DNA of 14,855 nt from Methanobrevibacter sp. (GTDB lineage: Archaea; Methanobacteriota; Methanobacteria; Methanobacteriales; Methanobacteriaceae), in assembly GCA_009784145.1 (NCBI GenBank), contig WRCI01000020.1:1-14855 (forward strand), read 5' to 3'. The translations under genes and the position numbers were made by a program. Positions 7,609 to 13,871 of the stretch are shown in pieces. The first letter of the stretch is position 1. The number at the start of each line of letters is the position of its first letter. The notes beneath the pieces were generated by a model. It saw nothing but the letters and a program-made list of their open reading frames with translations. It was not told where the DNA came from and searched no databases.

Positions 7609-8922
7609 ATGAAAGTTTTAGTTGTTGGAACAGGTGCAAGAGAAAATGTTATTTGTGAATCATTAAAAGATGATTGTGAACTTTACTCATATATGTCAAA
7701 TAAAAATCCAGGTATAGCTAAAATATCTACTTTTAAACAAGGAGATGAAGGAGATATTAAATCTGTAGCTGAATATGCTGTCAATAATAATATTGAAATT
7801 GCTGTAATTGGTCCAGAAGGTCCTCTTGGAAAAGGTATTGTAGATGAATTAGAAAAAAATGGGATAAAATGTGTTGGTCCAAATATGGAAGTAGCTAAAA
7901 TTGAAACAGATAAATCATTTATGAGAAATCTTTTTGAAAAGTATAATATTGAAGGATCTTTGATTTATAAAGTATTTGATAACTATGAAGATATTGAAAA
8001 TTTCCTAGATAATTTCAAAAAAGATGTGGTTATTAAGCCAGTTGGTCTAACTGGAGGAAAGGGAGTTAAAATTGTAGGTGAACATCTTAAAGATAACAAT
8101 GAAGCTAAAGAATATGCAAAAAAAGTTATGGATACTAAAATGGGGGGTTTTCCACAAGTAATTATTGAAGAACGGCTTATAGGAGAAGAATTTACTTTAC
8201 AAGCATTTTCTGATGGAAAAAACCTTGCACCAATGCCAGCAGCTCAAGATCACCCATGTGCTTTTGAAGGAGGAGGCGGTCCAATTACTGGAGGAATGGG
8301 ATCTTATTCAGATGCAAATGGTCTTCTTCCATTTTTATCACAAGAAGAGTATGATAAAGCAGTAGAAATTATGGAAAAAACAATAACTTCTATAGCTAAA
8401 GAAGCAAAACCTTACAAAGGAATTTTATATGGACAATTTATGCTCACATCAAGTGGTCCTCGTCTCATTGAATATAATGCAAGGTTTGGAGATCCTGAAG
8501 CTATGAATGTACTTCCACTTATGAAAACACCTATGATTGAAGTATGTAAAGCTATTATAGATGGAACTTTAGATACTTTAGAATTTGAAGAAAAAGCATC
8601 AGTTTGTAAATACATTGTACCAGATGGTTATCCAGAAACAATCTATGGAGATGAAATTTTAGAAATAGATGAAGATAAAATAAATTCCATTGGAGCAAAA
8701 ATTTTCTATGCAGCTGTTAATCAAAAAGAAGATGATAAAGTCTATACTACCTCATCACGAGCTCTTGGAATTGTAGGTATAGCTGATACAATAGAAGAAA
8801 GTGAAGCTATAGCTGAAAAAGCCTGTGAATATGCAAAAGGAAACCTATATCATAGAAGAGATATTGGAACAAAAGAATTAATCCAAAAAAGAATAGATCA
8901 TATGAAAAAAATTCGTGGCTAA
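7609..8922 (+). CDS. purD: Phosphoribosylamine-glycine ligase (GAR synthetase)
   Basis: ATP-dependent ligase joining glycine to 5-phosphoribosylamine, the second step of purine synthesis; cytosolic. The 437 residues follow the PurD plan: an N-terminal PreATP domain starting [15 protein letters not shown] (bacterial members usually have GGGGREHA), with [11 protein letters not shown] at 67-76; an ATP-grasp domain (about 101-295) with [13 protein letters not shown] (141-153), the [11 protein letters not shown] loop (221-231) and the Mg-binding YNARFGDPE (289-297); and a C-terminal domain from about 330. GGAG lies 8 nt before the ATG. It stands alone, divergent from ilvB, and is followed by a hairpin with a T-tract. 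No purine-responsive element was recognised. Confidence 0.97.
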   Translation: MKVLVVGTGARENVICESLKDDCELYSYMSNKNPGIAKISTFKQGDEGDIKSVAEYAVNNNIEIAVIGPEGPLGKGIVDELEKNGIKCVGPNMEVAKIETDKSFMRNLFEKYNIEGSLIYKVFDNYEDIENFLDNFKKDVVIKPVGLTGGKGVKIVGEHLKDNNEAKEYAKKVMDTKMGGFPQVIIEERLIGEEFTLQAFSDGKNLAPMPAAQDHPCAFEGGGGPITGGMGSYSDANGLLPFLSQEEYDKAVEIMEKTITSIAKEAKPYKGILYGQFMLTSSGPRLIEYNARFGDPEAMNVLPLMKTPMIEVCKAIIDGTLDTLEFEEKASVCKYIVPDGYPETIYGDEILEIDEDKINSIGAKIFYAAVNQKEDDKVYTTSSRALGIVGIADTIEESEAIAEKACEYAKGNLYHRRDIGTKELIQKRIDHMKKIRG

Positions 8923-8927
8923 GCTAA

Positions 8928-8966
8928 AAAAATAAGTTCAAAAAAAAGGATAAATGGCTTATTTTT
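8928..8966 (+). terminator. Probable terminator of purD
   Basis: AAAAATAAG (8928-8936) and CTTATTTTT (8958-8966) form a 9-bp stem with a 21-nt loop, ending in five T residues, starting 6 bases after the purD stop. The loop is large and the stem mostly A/T, so it is only moderately convincing. Confidence 0.4.
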
Positions 8967-8988
8967 AAAAAAAATAAAAATTTAAATT

Positions 8989-9036
8989 AAATAAAATAAA
9001 AAAATGAAGAATAAATAAAATAAAAAAATGAAGAAT
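8989..9036. repeat. Exact 24-bp tandem duplication
   Basis: Two identical head-to-tail copies of a 24-mer containing AAATAAAAAAATGAAGAAT lie between the purD terminator and the 3' end of the surface protein gene. This looks like a replication-slippage duplication in A-rich spacer DNA. Confidence 0.7.
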
Positions 9037-9061
9037 AAATCAAAAATATAATATAATTGTA

Positions 9062-9091
9062 TAATGCTAAAAATATAATGAATAAGCATTA
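9062..9091 (-). terminator. Possible terminator of the surface protein gene
   Basis: TAATGCT (9062-9068) and AGCATTA (9085-9091) form a 7-bp stem about 15 bases past the stop codon of the minus-strand gene. The 16-nt loop is long, and there is only a weak T-rich run on the minus strand beyond it. Confidence 0.3.
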
Positions 9092-9106
9092 CAAAATTCT
9101 TTCAAA

Positions 9107-9670
9107 TTATTTTTTTATTCTTATTGCTATTAAAAGTGCAGATATGAGTAAAACTATAATTCCAGCAGGCAAACCTGTATTTTTCATATCAGATTTAGCA
9201 GACCCTACAATATCTTCATTAGCACTAGCAGAATCTTTTGCATCGGCATCGACTTTAGAATCATTAGAACTTTCAGGGTTTTCTGGTGCATCGTTGTCAT
9301 TATTGTCCACTTTAGCTTTTTCAAGATTATCGTCTTCTTTGACTTCATTAGAATTTTGGAGAGTAGCATCAGTTGTTTGTTGTTCATTATTAACAGTTAC
9401 AGTAGCATAAAGATTACCAGTATCTGGTCTACTAATGGCAATATTGCCAAGTCTATCATTATCATTGCCAGAATCATCAACATTATTCATAATAAGTCCA
9501 TCAAACCTAGAACCATCACCATCAGGATTATTAACAACATTACTTATATAAGGTCCATAATCCCCATGATTATCATCAGGATACTCATCAACATTATCTA
9601 TAGCAAAAGCAACACTAGCTGAACTAACAACCATTATTGCAAATAGTAAAATTCCCAATATTTTATTAAT
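9107..9670 (-). CDS. Small secreted, membrane-anchored acidic protein of unknown function
   Basis: I do not recognise the family. An N-terminal hydrophobic stretch (GILLFAIMVVSSASVAFA) with an AFA-type cleavage site looks like a Sec signal peptide. It is followed by about 140 residues very rich in Asp, Asn, Glu and Ser, with no Cys and little predicted structure. It ends in NTGLP, a hydrophobic segment (AGIIVLLISALLIAI) and a basic tail RIKK, so the chain would be outside the cell, held by a C-terminal membrane anchor. This layout resembles many Methanobrevibacter cell-surface proteins. The end is the stop at 9107; the start is uncertain. A TTG at 9658 is the first conventional start (183 aa), but the AGGTGAT site (9674-9680) is better placed for an ATT at 9670, giving an I-N-K-I-L N-terminus with the positive charge a signal peptide needs. 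Both strands are open here because of composition, but only this frame has signal and anchor. Confidence 0.75.
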   Translation of the reverse strand: MNKILGILLFAIMVVSSASVAFAIDNVDEYPDDNHGDYGPYISNVVNNPDGDGSRFDGLIMNNVDDSGNDNDRLGNIAISRPDTGNLYATVTVNNEQQTTDATLQNSNEVKEDDNLEKAKVDNNDNDAPENPESSNDSKVDADAKDSASANEDIVGSAKSDMKNTGLPAGIIVLLISALLIAIRIKK

Positions 9671-9705
9671 AATATCACCTTCCTTTATAATAGAATATAA
9701 TAAAT

Positions 9706-9713
9706 TATATAAA
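9706..9713 (-). promoter_or_regulatory. TATA box of the surface protein gene
   Basis: The minus strand reads TTTATATA within a T-rich run. The predicted transcription start is near 9684, only about 14-26 nt before the candidate start codons, and just upstream of the AGGTGAT ribosome site. The last copy of the 21-bp repeat array ends at 9717, so the array directly abuts the BRE/TATA. Confidence 0.6.
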
Positions 9714-9716
9714 AAA

Positions 9717-9779
9717 TCATAATCGAAAACTATGATTTCATAATCGAAAACTATGATTTCATAATCGAAAACTATGATT
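9717..9779. repeat. Three exact 21-bp palindromic repeats, probable regulator-binding array
   Basis: Three identical head-to-tail copies (9717-9737, 9738-9758, 9759-9779) share the core ATAATCGAAAACTATGAT. Each copy contains the inverted arms AATCATA and TATGATT around an ATCGAAAAC centre, and neighbouring copies also create TATGA-TT-TCATA at their junctions. The array directly precedes the TATA box of the surface protein gene. A 21-bp period equals two helical turns, placing all sites on one DNA face, as in activator or repressor arrays. Confidence 0.75.
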
Positions 9780-9844
9780 ATAATTCATACAATTTATTTA
9801 CTATATTAATTGCTTAAATAAAAATTATAAAATATGTATTTATA

Positions 9845-9874
9845 TGAGAGAAAAAATAGTTTTTTATCCTCTCA
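9845..9874. other. Imperfect hairpin with TGAGAG/CTCTCA arms
   Basis: TGAGAG (9845-9850) and CTCTCA (9869-9874) flank an A6 run and a T6 run, giving a 12-bp stem interrupted by an asymmetric 3-base bulge, with a 3-nt loop. It lies about 235 bases downstream of the minus-strand micro-ORFs and could end or protect their transcript. The same TGAGAG/CTCTCA pair brackets the start of the 21-codon ORF. Function unknown. Confidence 0.4.
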
Positions 9875-10108
9875 CAACTTAAACTCTTTTAATATACGTT
9901 CTAAATAAATAATATTATAGTAGATTTTGTAAGATTAATTTTTTTCAACAATTAGAGAAGGTATTATTTATTATTGTCATGAAATTAAATAATACAATTA
10001 ACTATAATATTATTAAATCAACTCTAACATTAATAATTACAGAGTTAAAAAATTTTTAAAACATATTAAGTTTCTATTGTCTTATCTGTTTTTTAGATAA
10101 TTACATCT

Positions 10109-10174
10109 TCAAAAACATCTATTAGACAACCAGGGACTAAAATCAAAAATAATAAAGTTTTTATGGTCTCTCAT
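10109..10174 (-). CDS. Putative 21-residue peptide, second of two micro-ORFs
   Basis: Unrecognised. The ATG at 10174 is preceded by GAGGTGAT (10179-10186), the best Shine-Dalgarno match in the window, at good spacing. The peptide starts MRDHKNFIIFDF, continues SPWLSN and ends RCF before TGA; it is aromatic-rich, with one Trp and one Cys, and is not clearly a membrane helix. It begins 34 nt after the stop codon of the upstream 24-codon ORF, so both would be on one mRNA. The 6-bp arms CTCTCA (10202-10207) and TGAGAG (10168-10173), read on the minus strand, flank the ribosome site and include the start codon, which would allow translation coupling. It may instead be a chance ORF in an untranslated RNA. 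Confidence 0.4.
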   Translation of the reverse strand: MRDHKNFIIFDFSPWLSNRCF

Positions 10175-10208
10175 AGAAATCACCTCGTAAATTATATACT
10201 TTGAGAGT

Positions 10209-10283
10209 TTATTGTTTTTTAATGGCATGAATTATAATTATCCAAATAGTTACAATAACTATTGAAGTAATTACACTTGCCAT
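10209..10283 (-). CDS. Putative 24-residue single-span membrane peptide, leaderless
   Basis: Unrecognised, and shorter than automated gene callers usually report. The peptide starts MASVITSIVIVTIW, continues with four Ile, and ends HAIKKQ: a single hydrophobic helix of about 18 residues followed by a short basic tail, which predicts N-out/C-in insertion. The promoter is the strongest evidence: a BRE GCGAAACA and a TATA TTTATATA place the transcription start exactly at the ATG, with no leader and no need for a Shine-Dalgarno site. The ORF ends with TAA, and a second micro-ORF with a very strong ribosome site begins 34 nt later. Possible roles, all inference, are a small regulatory membrane peptide, a type I toxin-like peptide, or a small subunit of a membrane complex. 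The alternative is a non-coding RNA that happens to start with ATG. Confidence 0.5.
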   Translation of the reverse strand: MASVITSIVIVTIWIIIIHAIKKQ

Positions 10284-10304
10284 ATTATATTATGTTTTTA
10301 CTCA

Positions 10305-10320
10305 TATATAAATGTTTCGC
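10305..10320 (-). promoter_or_regulatory. Strong BRE/TATA promoter for the micro-ORF transcript
   Basis: On the minus strand GCGAAACA (10313-10320) is followed directly by TTTATATA (10305-10312). The first T of the TATA box is 29 nt from the A of the ATG at 10283, the exact geometry for a leaderless archaeal mRNA. This is the most consensus-like promoter in the window. Confidence 0.7.
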
Positions 10321-10354
10321 ATGAAAATGTTGGTGAGTATCAAAACATTACTAT

Positions 10355-10405
10355 TATGAATAAATTCTAATACTATGAATAAATTTGAGTACTGTGAATA
10401 AATTC
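10355..10405. repeat. Three 19-bp-spaced direct repeats upstream of the micro-ORF promoter
   Basis: TATGAATAAATTC (10355), TATGAATAAATTT (10374) and TGTGAATAAATTC (10393) recur at exactly 19-bp spacing. They begin 35 bp upstream of the BRE of the micro-ORF promoter. They might be operator sites, although sequence this AT-rich easily forms repeats. Confidence 0.55.
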
Positions 10406-10648
10406 GAATATAAATTTATAATACAATATTAAACTCAATTTTCAGTACTGACTTTGTTGAATATTTATATATAAACTCATAATTTACATATAAAAAAATT
10501 TAGTGTTGAATTATAGTAAAATAAGATATTTTATAAAATTATATTCAAAATTTAAAGCTTCATAATTCATTTTTCAATAAGATATTATTTTGAAATATAT
10601 GATAATTTAAAAAAATTAATTTTTTAATATTTCATCTATATTTTTTAA

Positions 10649-10692
10649 GATTTAATCTATACATTATAATGATTTAATCTATATATTATAAT
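10649..10692 (+). repeat. Tandem 22-bp duplication carrying the argF TATA element
   Basis: Two adjacent 22-bp copies (10649-10670 and 10671-10692) differ at one base and share GATTTAATCTATA followed by ATTATAAT. The second copy contains CTATATATTATAAT, a plausible argF TATA box giving a start near 10708 and a leader of about 50 nt. The duplication may provide two tandem promoters or a regulator site. Confidence 0.5.
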
Positions 10693-10756
10693 ATTATTTT
10701 AAATAATAAAAGAAACATAAATAAAAGTTTCAACAAAAGAAAGTGAGGAAAATAAA

Positions 10757-11659
10757 ATGAAGAGTCTCTTATCAATTACTGACATTAAAGATGAAATTTT
10801 TGAAATACTGGATTTAGCTAAAAGCTTTAAAGATGGAAAGATTGAAGGAAAACCTCTTAAAGATAAATCATTAGCTATGATATTCCAAAAATCATCTACA
10901 AGAACAAGAGTTTCTTTTGAAGTTGGAATACATGAGTTAGGTGGATACCCTCTATTTTTATCAAGTGATGAAATTCAAATGGGTAGAGGAGAACCTATTT
11001 CTGATACAGCTAAAGTATTAAGCAGATATGTTGATGGAATAATGATAAGAGCTATTGAACACTCTGATGTGGTAGAACTCGAAAAAGAAGCGGATGTTCC
11101 AATAATCAATGGTCTTACAAATCTTGAACACCCTTGTCAAGCTCTTGCAGATATGTTAACTGTAAAAGAACATCTTGGAAACTTTGATGGTAAGTTTGCT
11201 TATCTTGGAGATGGTAACAATGTTTGTAATTCTCTTATTTTAATCTGTGCTTGTTTGGGAATGAATATAACCGTTGCATGTCCTGTAAACTACCAACCAG
11301 ATGAAAAAATAGTTCATATTGCTCGAAAAATAGCTGAAGAAAATGACTCTTATATCATTATTACAGATGAAGTAGAACTTGCTGTAAAACATGCTACTAC
11401 AGTATATACTGATGTTTGGATTAGTATGGGTGATGAAAAAGAGTCAAAAAAACGAAGACAAGACCTCAAAAAATACCAAGTTAATGAGGAACTTATGAAA
11501 TTAGCTAATCCAGATGCAATATTCATGCATTGTTTACCAGCTATTCGTGGGGAAGAAGTAACTAGTGAAGTCATAGATGGAAAACAATCTGTAGTCATAG
11601 ATCAAGCTGAAAATAGGTTACATGCTCAAAAAGCTATAATGTATCATCTTTTGAAATAA
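10757..11659 (+). CDS. argF: Ornithine carbamoyltransferase (anabolic)
   Basis: Transfers the carbamoyl group from carbamoyl phosphate to ornithine, giving citrulline in arginine synthesis; cytosolic. The 300 residues match the family. Carbamoyl phosphate binding residues lie in SSTRTR (46-51) and HPCQ (125-128); ornithine is bound by D219 and SMG (223-225) and by HCLP (258-261), the last characteristic of OTCases rather than aspartate carbamoyltransferase. GAGG lies 8 nt before the ATG. It is a single gene facing argS, with an AT-rich gap between their stops, so argF and argS are neighbours in the arginine theme but not an operon. No recognisable ARG-box operator was seen. Confidence 0.97.
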   Translation: MKSLLSITDIKDEIFEILDLAKSFKDGKIEGKPLKDKSLAMIFQKSSTRTRVSFEVGIHELGGYPLFLSSDEIQMGRGEPISDTAKVLSRYVDGIMIRAIEHSDVVELEKEADVPIINGLTNLEHPCQALADMLTVKEHLGNFDGKFAYLGDGNNVCNSLILICACLGMNITVACPVNYQPDEKIVHIARKIAEENDSYIIITDEVELAVKHATTVYTDVWISMGDEKESKKRRQDLKKYQVNEELMKLANPDAIFMHCLPAIRGEEVTSEVIDGKQSVVIDQAENRLHAQKAIMYHLLK

Positions 11660-11996
11660 ACTTTTTATTTATTTTATTATATTTTGAAAGCTAATTTTAT
11701 TAAAATTCCTTTTTTTATATATTACTATATTTTATTTATATTATATTTATCATGTATTATATCTTTTATTTCTCTTTAATTAAAAAATTATATATTTATT
11801 TTATAATATAATTGTTATTAAATCTTTAATTCTAAAATAAAATATATTTTATACTTATTTTTTAAAAACAATGATTAAATTAAAATTAAAAAAATATAAA
11901 ATAAGATAGAAAATAAAAAATAAAATAAAAAAAGATAAGAATAAATTAAAAAAATGTAAAAATAAATTAAAAAATACAAAACTAATAATAAAAAAA
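11660..11996. other. Convergent argF/argS gap, T-rich on both outgoing strands
   Basis: No gene seen in 337 bp. The first half is T-rich on the plus strand (for example 11660-11680 and 11708-11760), suiting oligo-U termination of argF; the second half (about 11876-11996) is A-rich on the plus strand, hence T-rich for argS transcription. Several short A/T repeats of the AAATAAATTAAAAAA type occur. No stable hairpin was recognised. Confidence 0.45.
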
Positions 11997-13871
11997 TCAC
12001 ATTTTATTAGGAGCAGCTACTCCTAATAGCTTCAAACTATTTTTAATAGCTATCCTTGTTTTATCAACTAACAAAAGTCTGGCTGATTCTGTTTCACAAC
12101 CAATGACTTGTTCTGATTTATAAAACTTATTAAAAGCACTTGCAAGGTCTTGGACATATTGTGCAATTGGATGAACTCTCATAATATTAGCTGATTCTTC
12201 AACTATTATTGGAAGTTTAGCTATCATCCTAATAAGATCCATTTCAATCTCATTTGGAGTCCAATTTTCTTCAAGTTTATCATTTCCTATATTAAGCTTA
12301 AATTCTTCAGTATTGAAGTGACCACATTTTTCAAGTAGCTTACAAGCACGGGCATGAGCATATTGAATAGAAGCACATCCTCTCTCAAAGCTAAGAGCTT
12401 CATCCCATTTGAAAGTAATGTGTTTTTCTGGAGATATTCGTGAAATATAGTATCTTATAGCTCCAATACCAATTTCTTCAGATATTTTAGCTATGTCTTC
12501 TTCTTGTAAATCTGAACGTCTAGATTTAACTTCGTCTTTTGCACGAGATATAGCTTCTTCTACAAGTTCATCCACAGAAATAAAAATTCCTTTTCTTGTA
12601 GACATTGATCCTTCAGGAAGATTGATAAATTCATAAAATATTACTTCAGGAGATTTTTCTTTTAATAATTCTAAAGCTATACTGATTTGTTCAATAGCTA
12701 ACTTATGATCAGAACCTAAAACATCAAGAACAATATTTCCTTGATTTGATTTCCAGGTATGATAAGCTAAGTCTCTTGTTGAATAAAGTGAAGTTCCATC
12801 AGACCTTCTAAGAACAAGTTCTTTTTCAATTCCAAAGTCTTCAAGATTTAAAAATAAAACTTCTTCTTTTTTTGTACGACCAGTGGCTATTAAACCATCT
12901 ACCACCATATCTACATCTTTATTTCTAACAAATTGACCTTCCCAAACAAATTCATCATGTTCAATGTTAAGTTTAGCTAAAGTTTCTTTTACACCTAAAA
13001 GGCAATTATTAACAGCTTTTTCAAATACTTTATCAAGGTCTGGGTTTCCTCCACTTTCATAAGATTTGATTAAATTATCAACCTCTATTTTTTCATCATC
13101 GTTAGTATTTATATGCTGATTTACTTTAAAATAAAGATTACCAATTTGATGATCAATTTTATCGTCTAAATTAAGACTTTTGTCGTCTAAATTAGGAATT
13201 TTGTCATCTAAATTAAGAACTTTATCATTACTAGAATTATTTTTGCTATTTTTAGAATTATTTTTGCTATTTTTAGAATTATTTTTGCTATTTTTAGAAT
13301 TTTCAGTGTAAAGATTAGCTAAATCTTCATCAATACTTAAACCTAATTTTTTTATTCCAAAAACAATCATAGCTATTTGGCGACCCATATCATTAACATA
13401 ATATTGAGTATCAACATCATTCCCTGCTGTTTTAAGAAGATGTTTTAAAGAATCTCCTATAATTGCATTTCTAATATGACCAATATGAAGAGGTCCATTT
13501 GGATTAGCTGAAGTATGTTCTAAAATAATCTTTTTACCAGTTGATGGGAGTTTTCCATAACCATCATCTACTGTTTCAAAGAGTTTTTTTGAAAAAGTGT
13601 TATAGTTAATAAAAAAGTTCATATATGGACCTTTAGCTTCTACTTTTTCAAATATCTCTGGAATTTCAATTGTTTCCATGATTTTATTGGTAATATCCAT
13701 TGGTGACATTTTTAATTTTTTAGCTAATTGAAAAGAAACAGTACTGGCTAAATCACCCATCTTTGGATTTGGTGGAAATTCAAGTTTTATATCCTGTGGA
13801 ACTTCATAGTTTAACTTTTTGATGCTTGTTTTTAAAGAATTTAAAGCTTCATTTTTGATTTCAAAGTACAT
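11997..13871 (-). CDS. argS: Arginyl-tRNA synthetase, archaeal type with low-complexity insertion
   Basis: Class I aminoacyl-tRNA synthetase attaching arginine to tRNA-Arg; cytosolic and essential. An N-terminal tRNA-binding domain (about 1-90) is followed by the catalytic core with HTSANPNGPLHIGH (119-132, the HIGH motif), the FVWEGQFVRN block (308-317) and MSTRKG (423-428), the archaeal substitute for KMSKS. The helical anticodon-binding domain occupies about 490-624. At 624 residues it is longer than the roughly 560 I expect for archaeal ArgRS; the excess is an Asn/Ser/Lys/Asp-rich insertion at about 190-240, in the catalytic domain between LSIDEDL and DHQIGNLYFKV. The frame stays open and both flanks are conserved, so the protein is probably functional. 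GGTGA lies 3 nt before the ATG, unusually close. Upstream are degenerate 19-bp repeats. Confidence 0.96.
   Translation of the reverse strand: MYFEIKNEALNSLKTSIKKLNYEVPQDIKLEFPPNPKMGDLASTVSFQLAKKLKMSPMDITNKIMETIEIPEIFEKVEAKGPYMNFFINYNTFSKKLFETVDDGYGKLPSTGKKIILEHTSANPNGPLHIGHIRNAIIGDSLKHLLKTAGNDVDTQYYVNDMGRQIAMIVFGIKKLGLSIDEDLANLYTENSKNSKNNSKNSKNNSKNSKNNSSNDKVLNLDDKIPNLDDKSLNLDDKIDHQIGNLYFKVNQHINTNDDEKIEVDNLIKSYESGGNPDLDKVFEKAVNNCLLGVKETLAKLNIEHDEFVWEGQFVRNKDVDMVVDGLIATGRTKKEEVLFLNLEDFGIEKELVLRRSDGTSLYSTRDLAYHTWKSNQGNIVLDVLGSDHKLAIEQISIALELLKEKSPEVIFYEFINLPEGSMSTRKGIFISVDELVEEAISRAKDEVKSRRSDLQEEDIAKISEEIGIGAIRYYISRISPEKHITFKWDEALSFERGCASIQYAHARACKLLEKCGHFNTEEFKLNIGNDKLEENWTPNEIEMDLIRMIAKLPIIVEESANIMRVHPIAQYVQDLASAFNKFYKSEQVIGCETESARLLLVDKTRIAIKNSLKLLGVAAPNKM
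13157..13220. repeat. Three 21-bp imperfect repeats inside argS (NLDDKxx)
   Basis: Three copies of a 21-bp unit containing GTC(G/A)TCTAAATTA lie in frame in argS and encode NLDDKIP, NLDDKSL and NLDDKID (about residues 220-240). Sequence changes between copies suggest that this array is older than the exact one next to it. Confidence 0.75.
13234..13296. repeat. Three exact 21-bp repeats inside argS (SKNNSKN)
   Basis: Three identical head-to-tail copies of a 21-mer containing AATTATTTTTGCTATTTTTA (plus strand) encode a run of Ser-Lys-Asn heptads at about residues 192-213. The period is a multiple of three, so copy number changes keep the reading frame. It is probably a slippage-prone minisatellite. 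Confidence 0.8.

Larger units (their letters stand above)
9780..10756. other. Long intergenic region holding two micro-ORFs and repeat elements
   Basis: Nearly 1 kb without a conventional gene, unusually long for this window. It contains, in order, a hairpin at 9845-9874, a 21-codon ORF (10109-10174, minus), a 24-codon hydrophobic ORF (10209-10283, minus) with a strong promoter, three 19-bp direct repeats (10355-10405), and the argF promoter repeats. No tRNA, CRISPR or insertion-sequence remnants were seen. The remainder is A/T-rich and unassigned. Confidence 0.5.

Noticed and set aside
9205..9622. Alternative frames on both strands across the surface protein gene
   Set aside because: They lack signal peptide, anchor and ribosome site; the coding strand's Asp/Asn codons leave other frames open by composition.
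9979..10059. Plus-strand 26-codon ORF beginning MKLNNTINYN
   Set aside because: The nearest Shine-Dalgarno-like AAGG is about 18 nt upstream, there is no TATA box at a fitting distance, and the composition is simply AT-rich. Much weaker than the minus-strand micro-ORFs.
10082..10100. Hairpin TTATCT/AGATAA as terminator of the micro-ORF transcript
   Set aside because: The 6-bp stem is weak and is not followed by a T-tract on the minus strand.
10464..10475. Palindromic TTTATATATAAA as an argF promoter
   Set aside because: It would give a leader of more than 250 nt, and closer TATA elements exist in the 22-bp duplication. It may still be a cryptic promoter.
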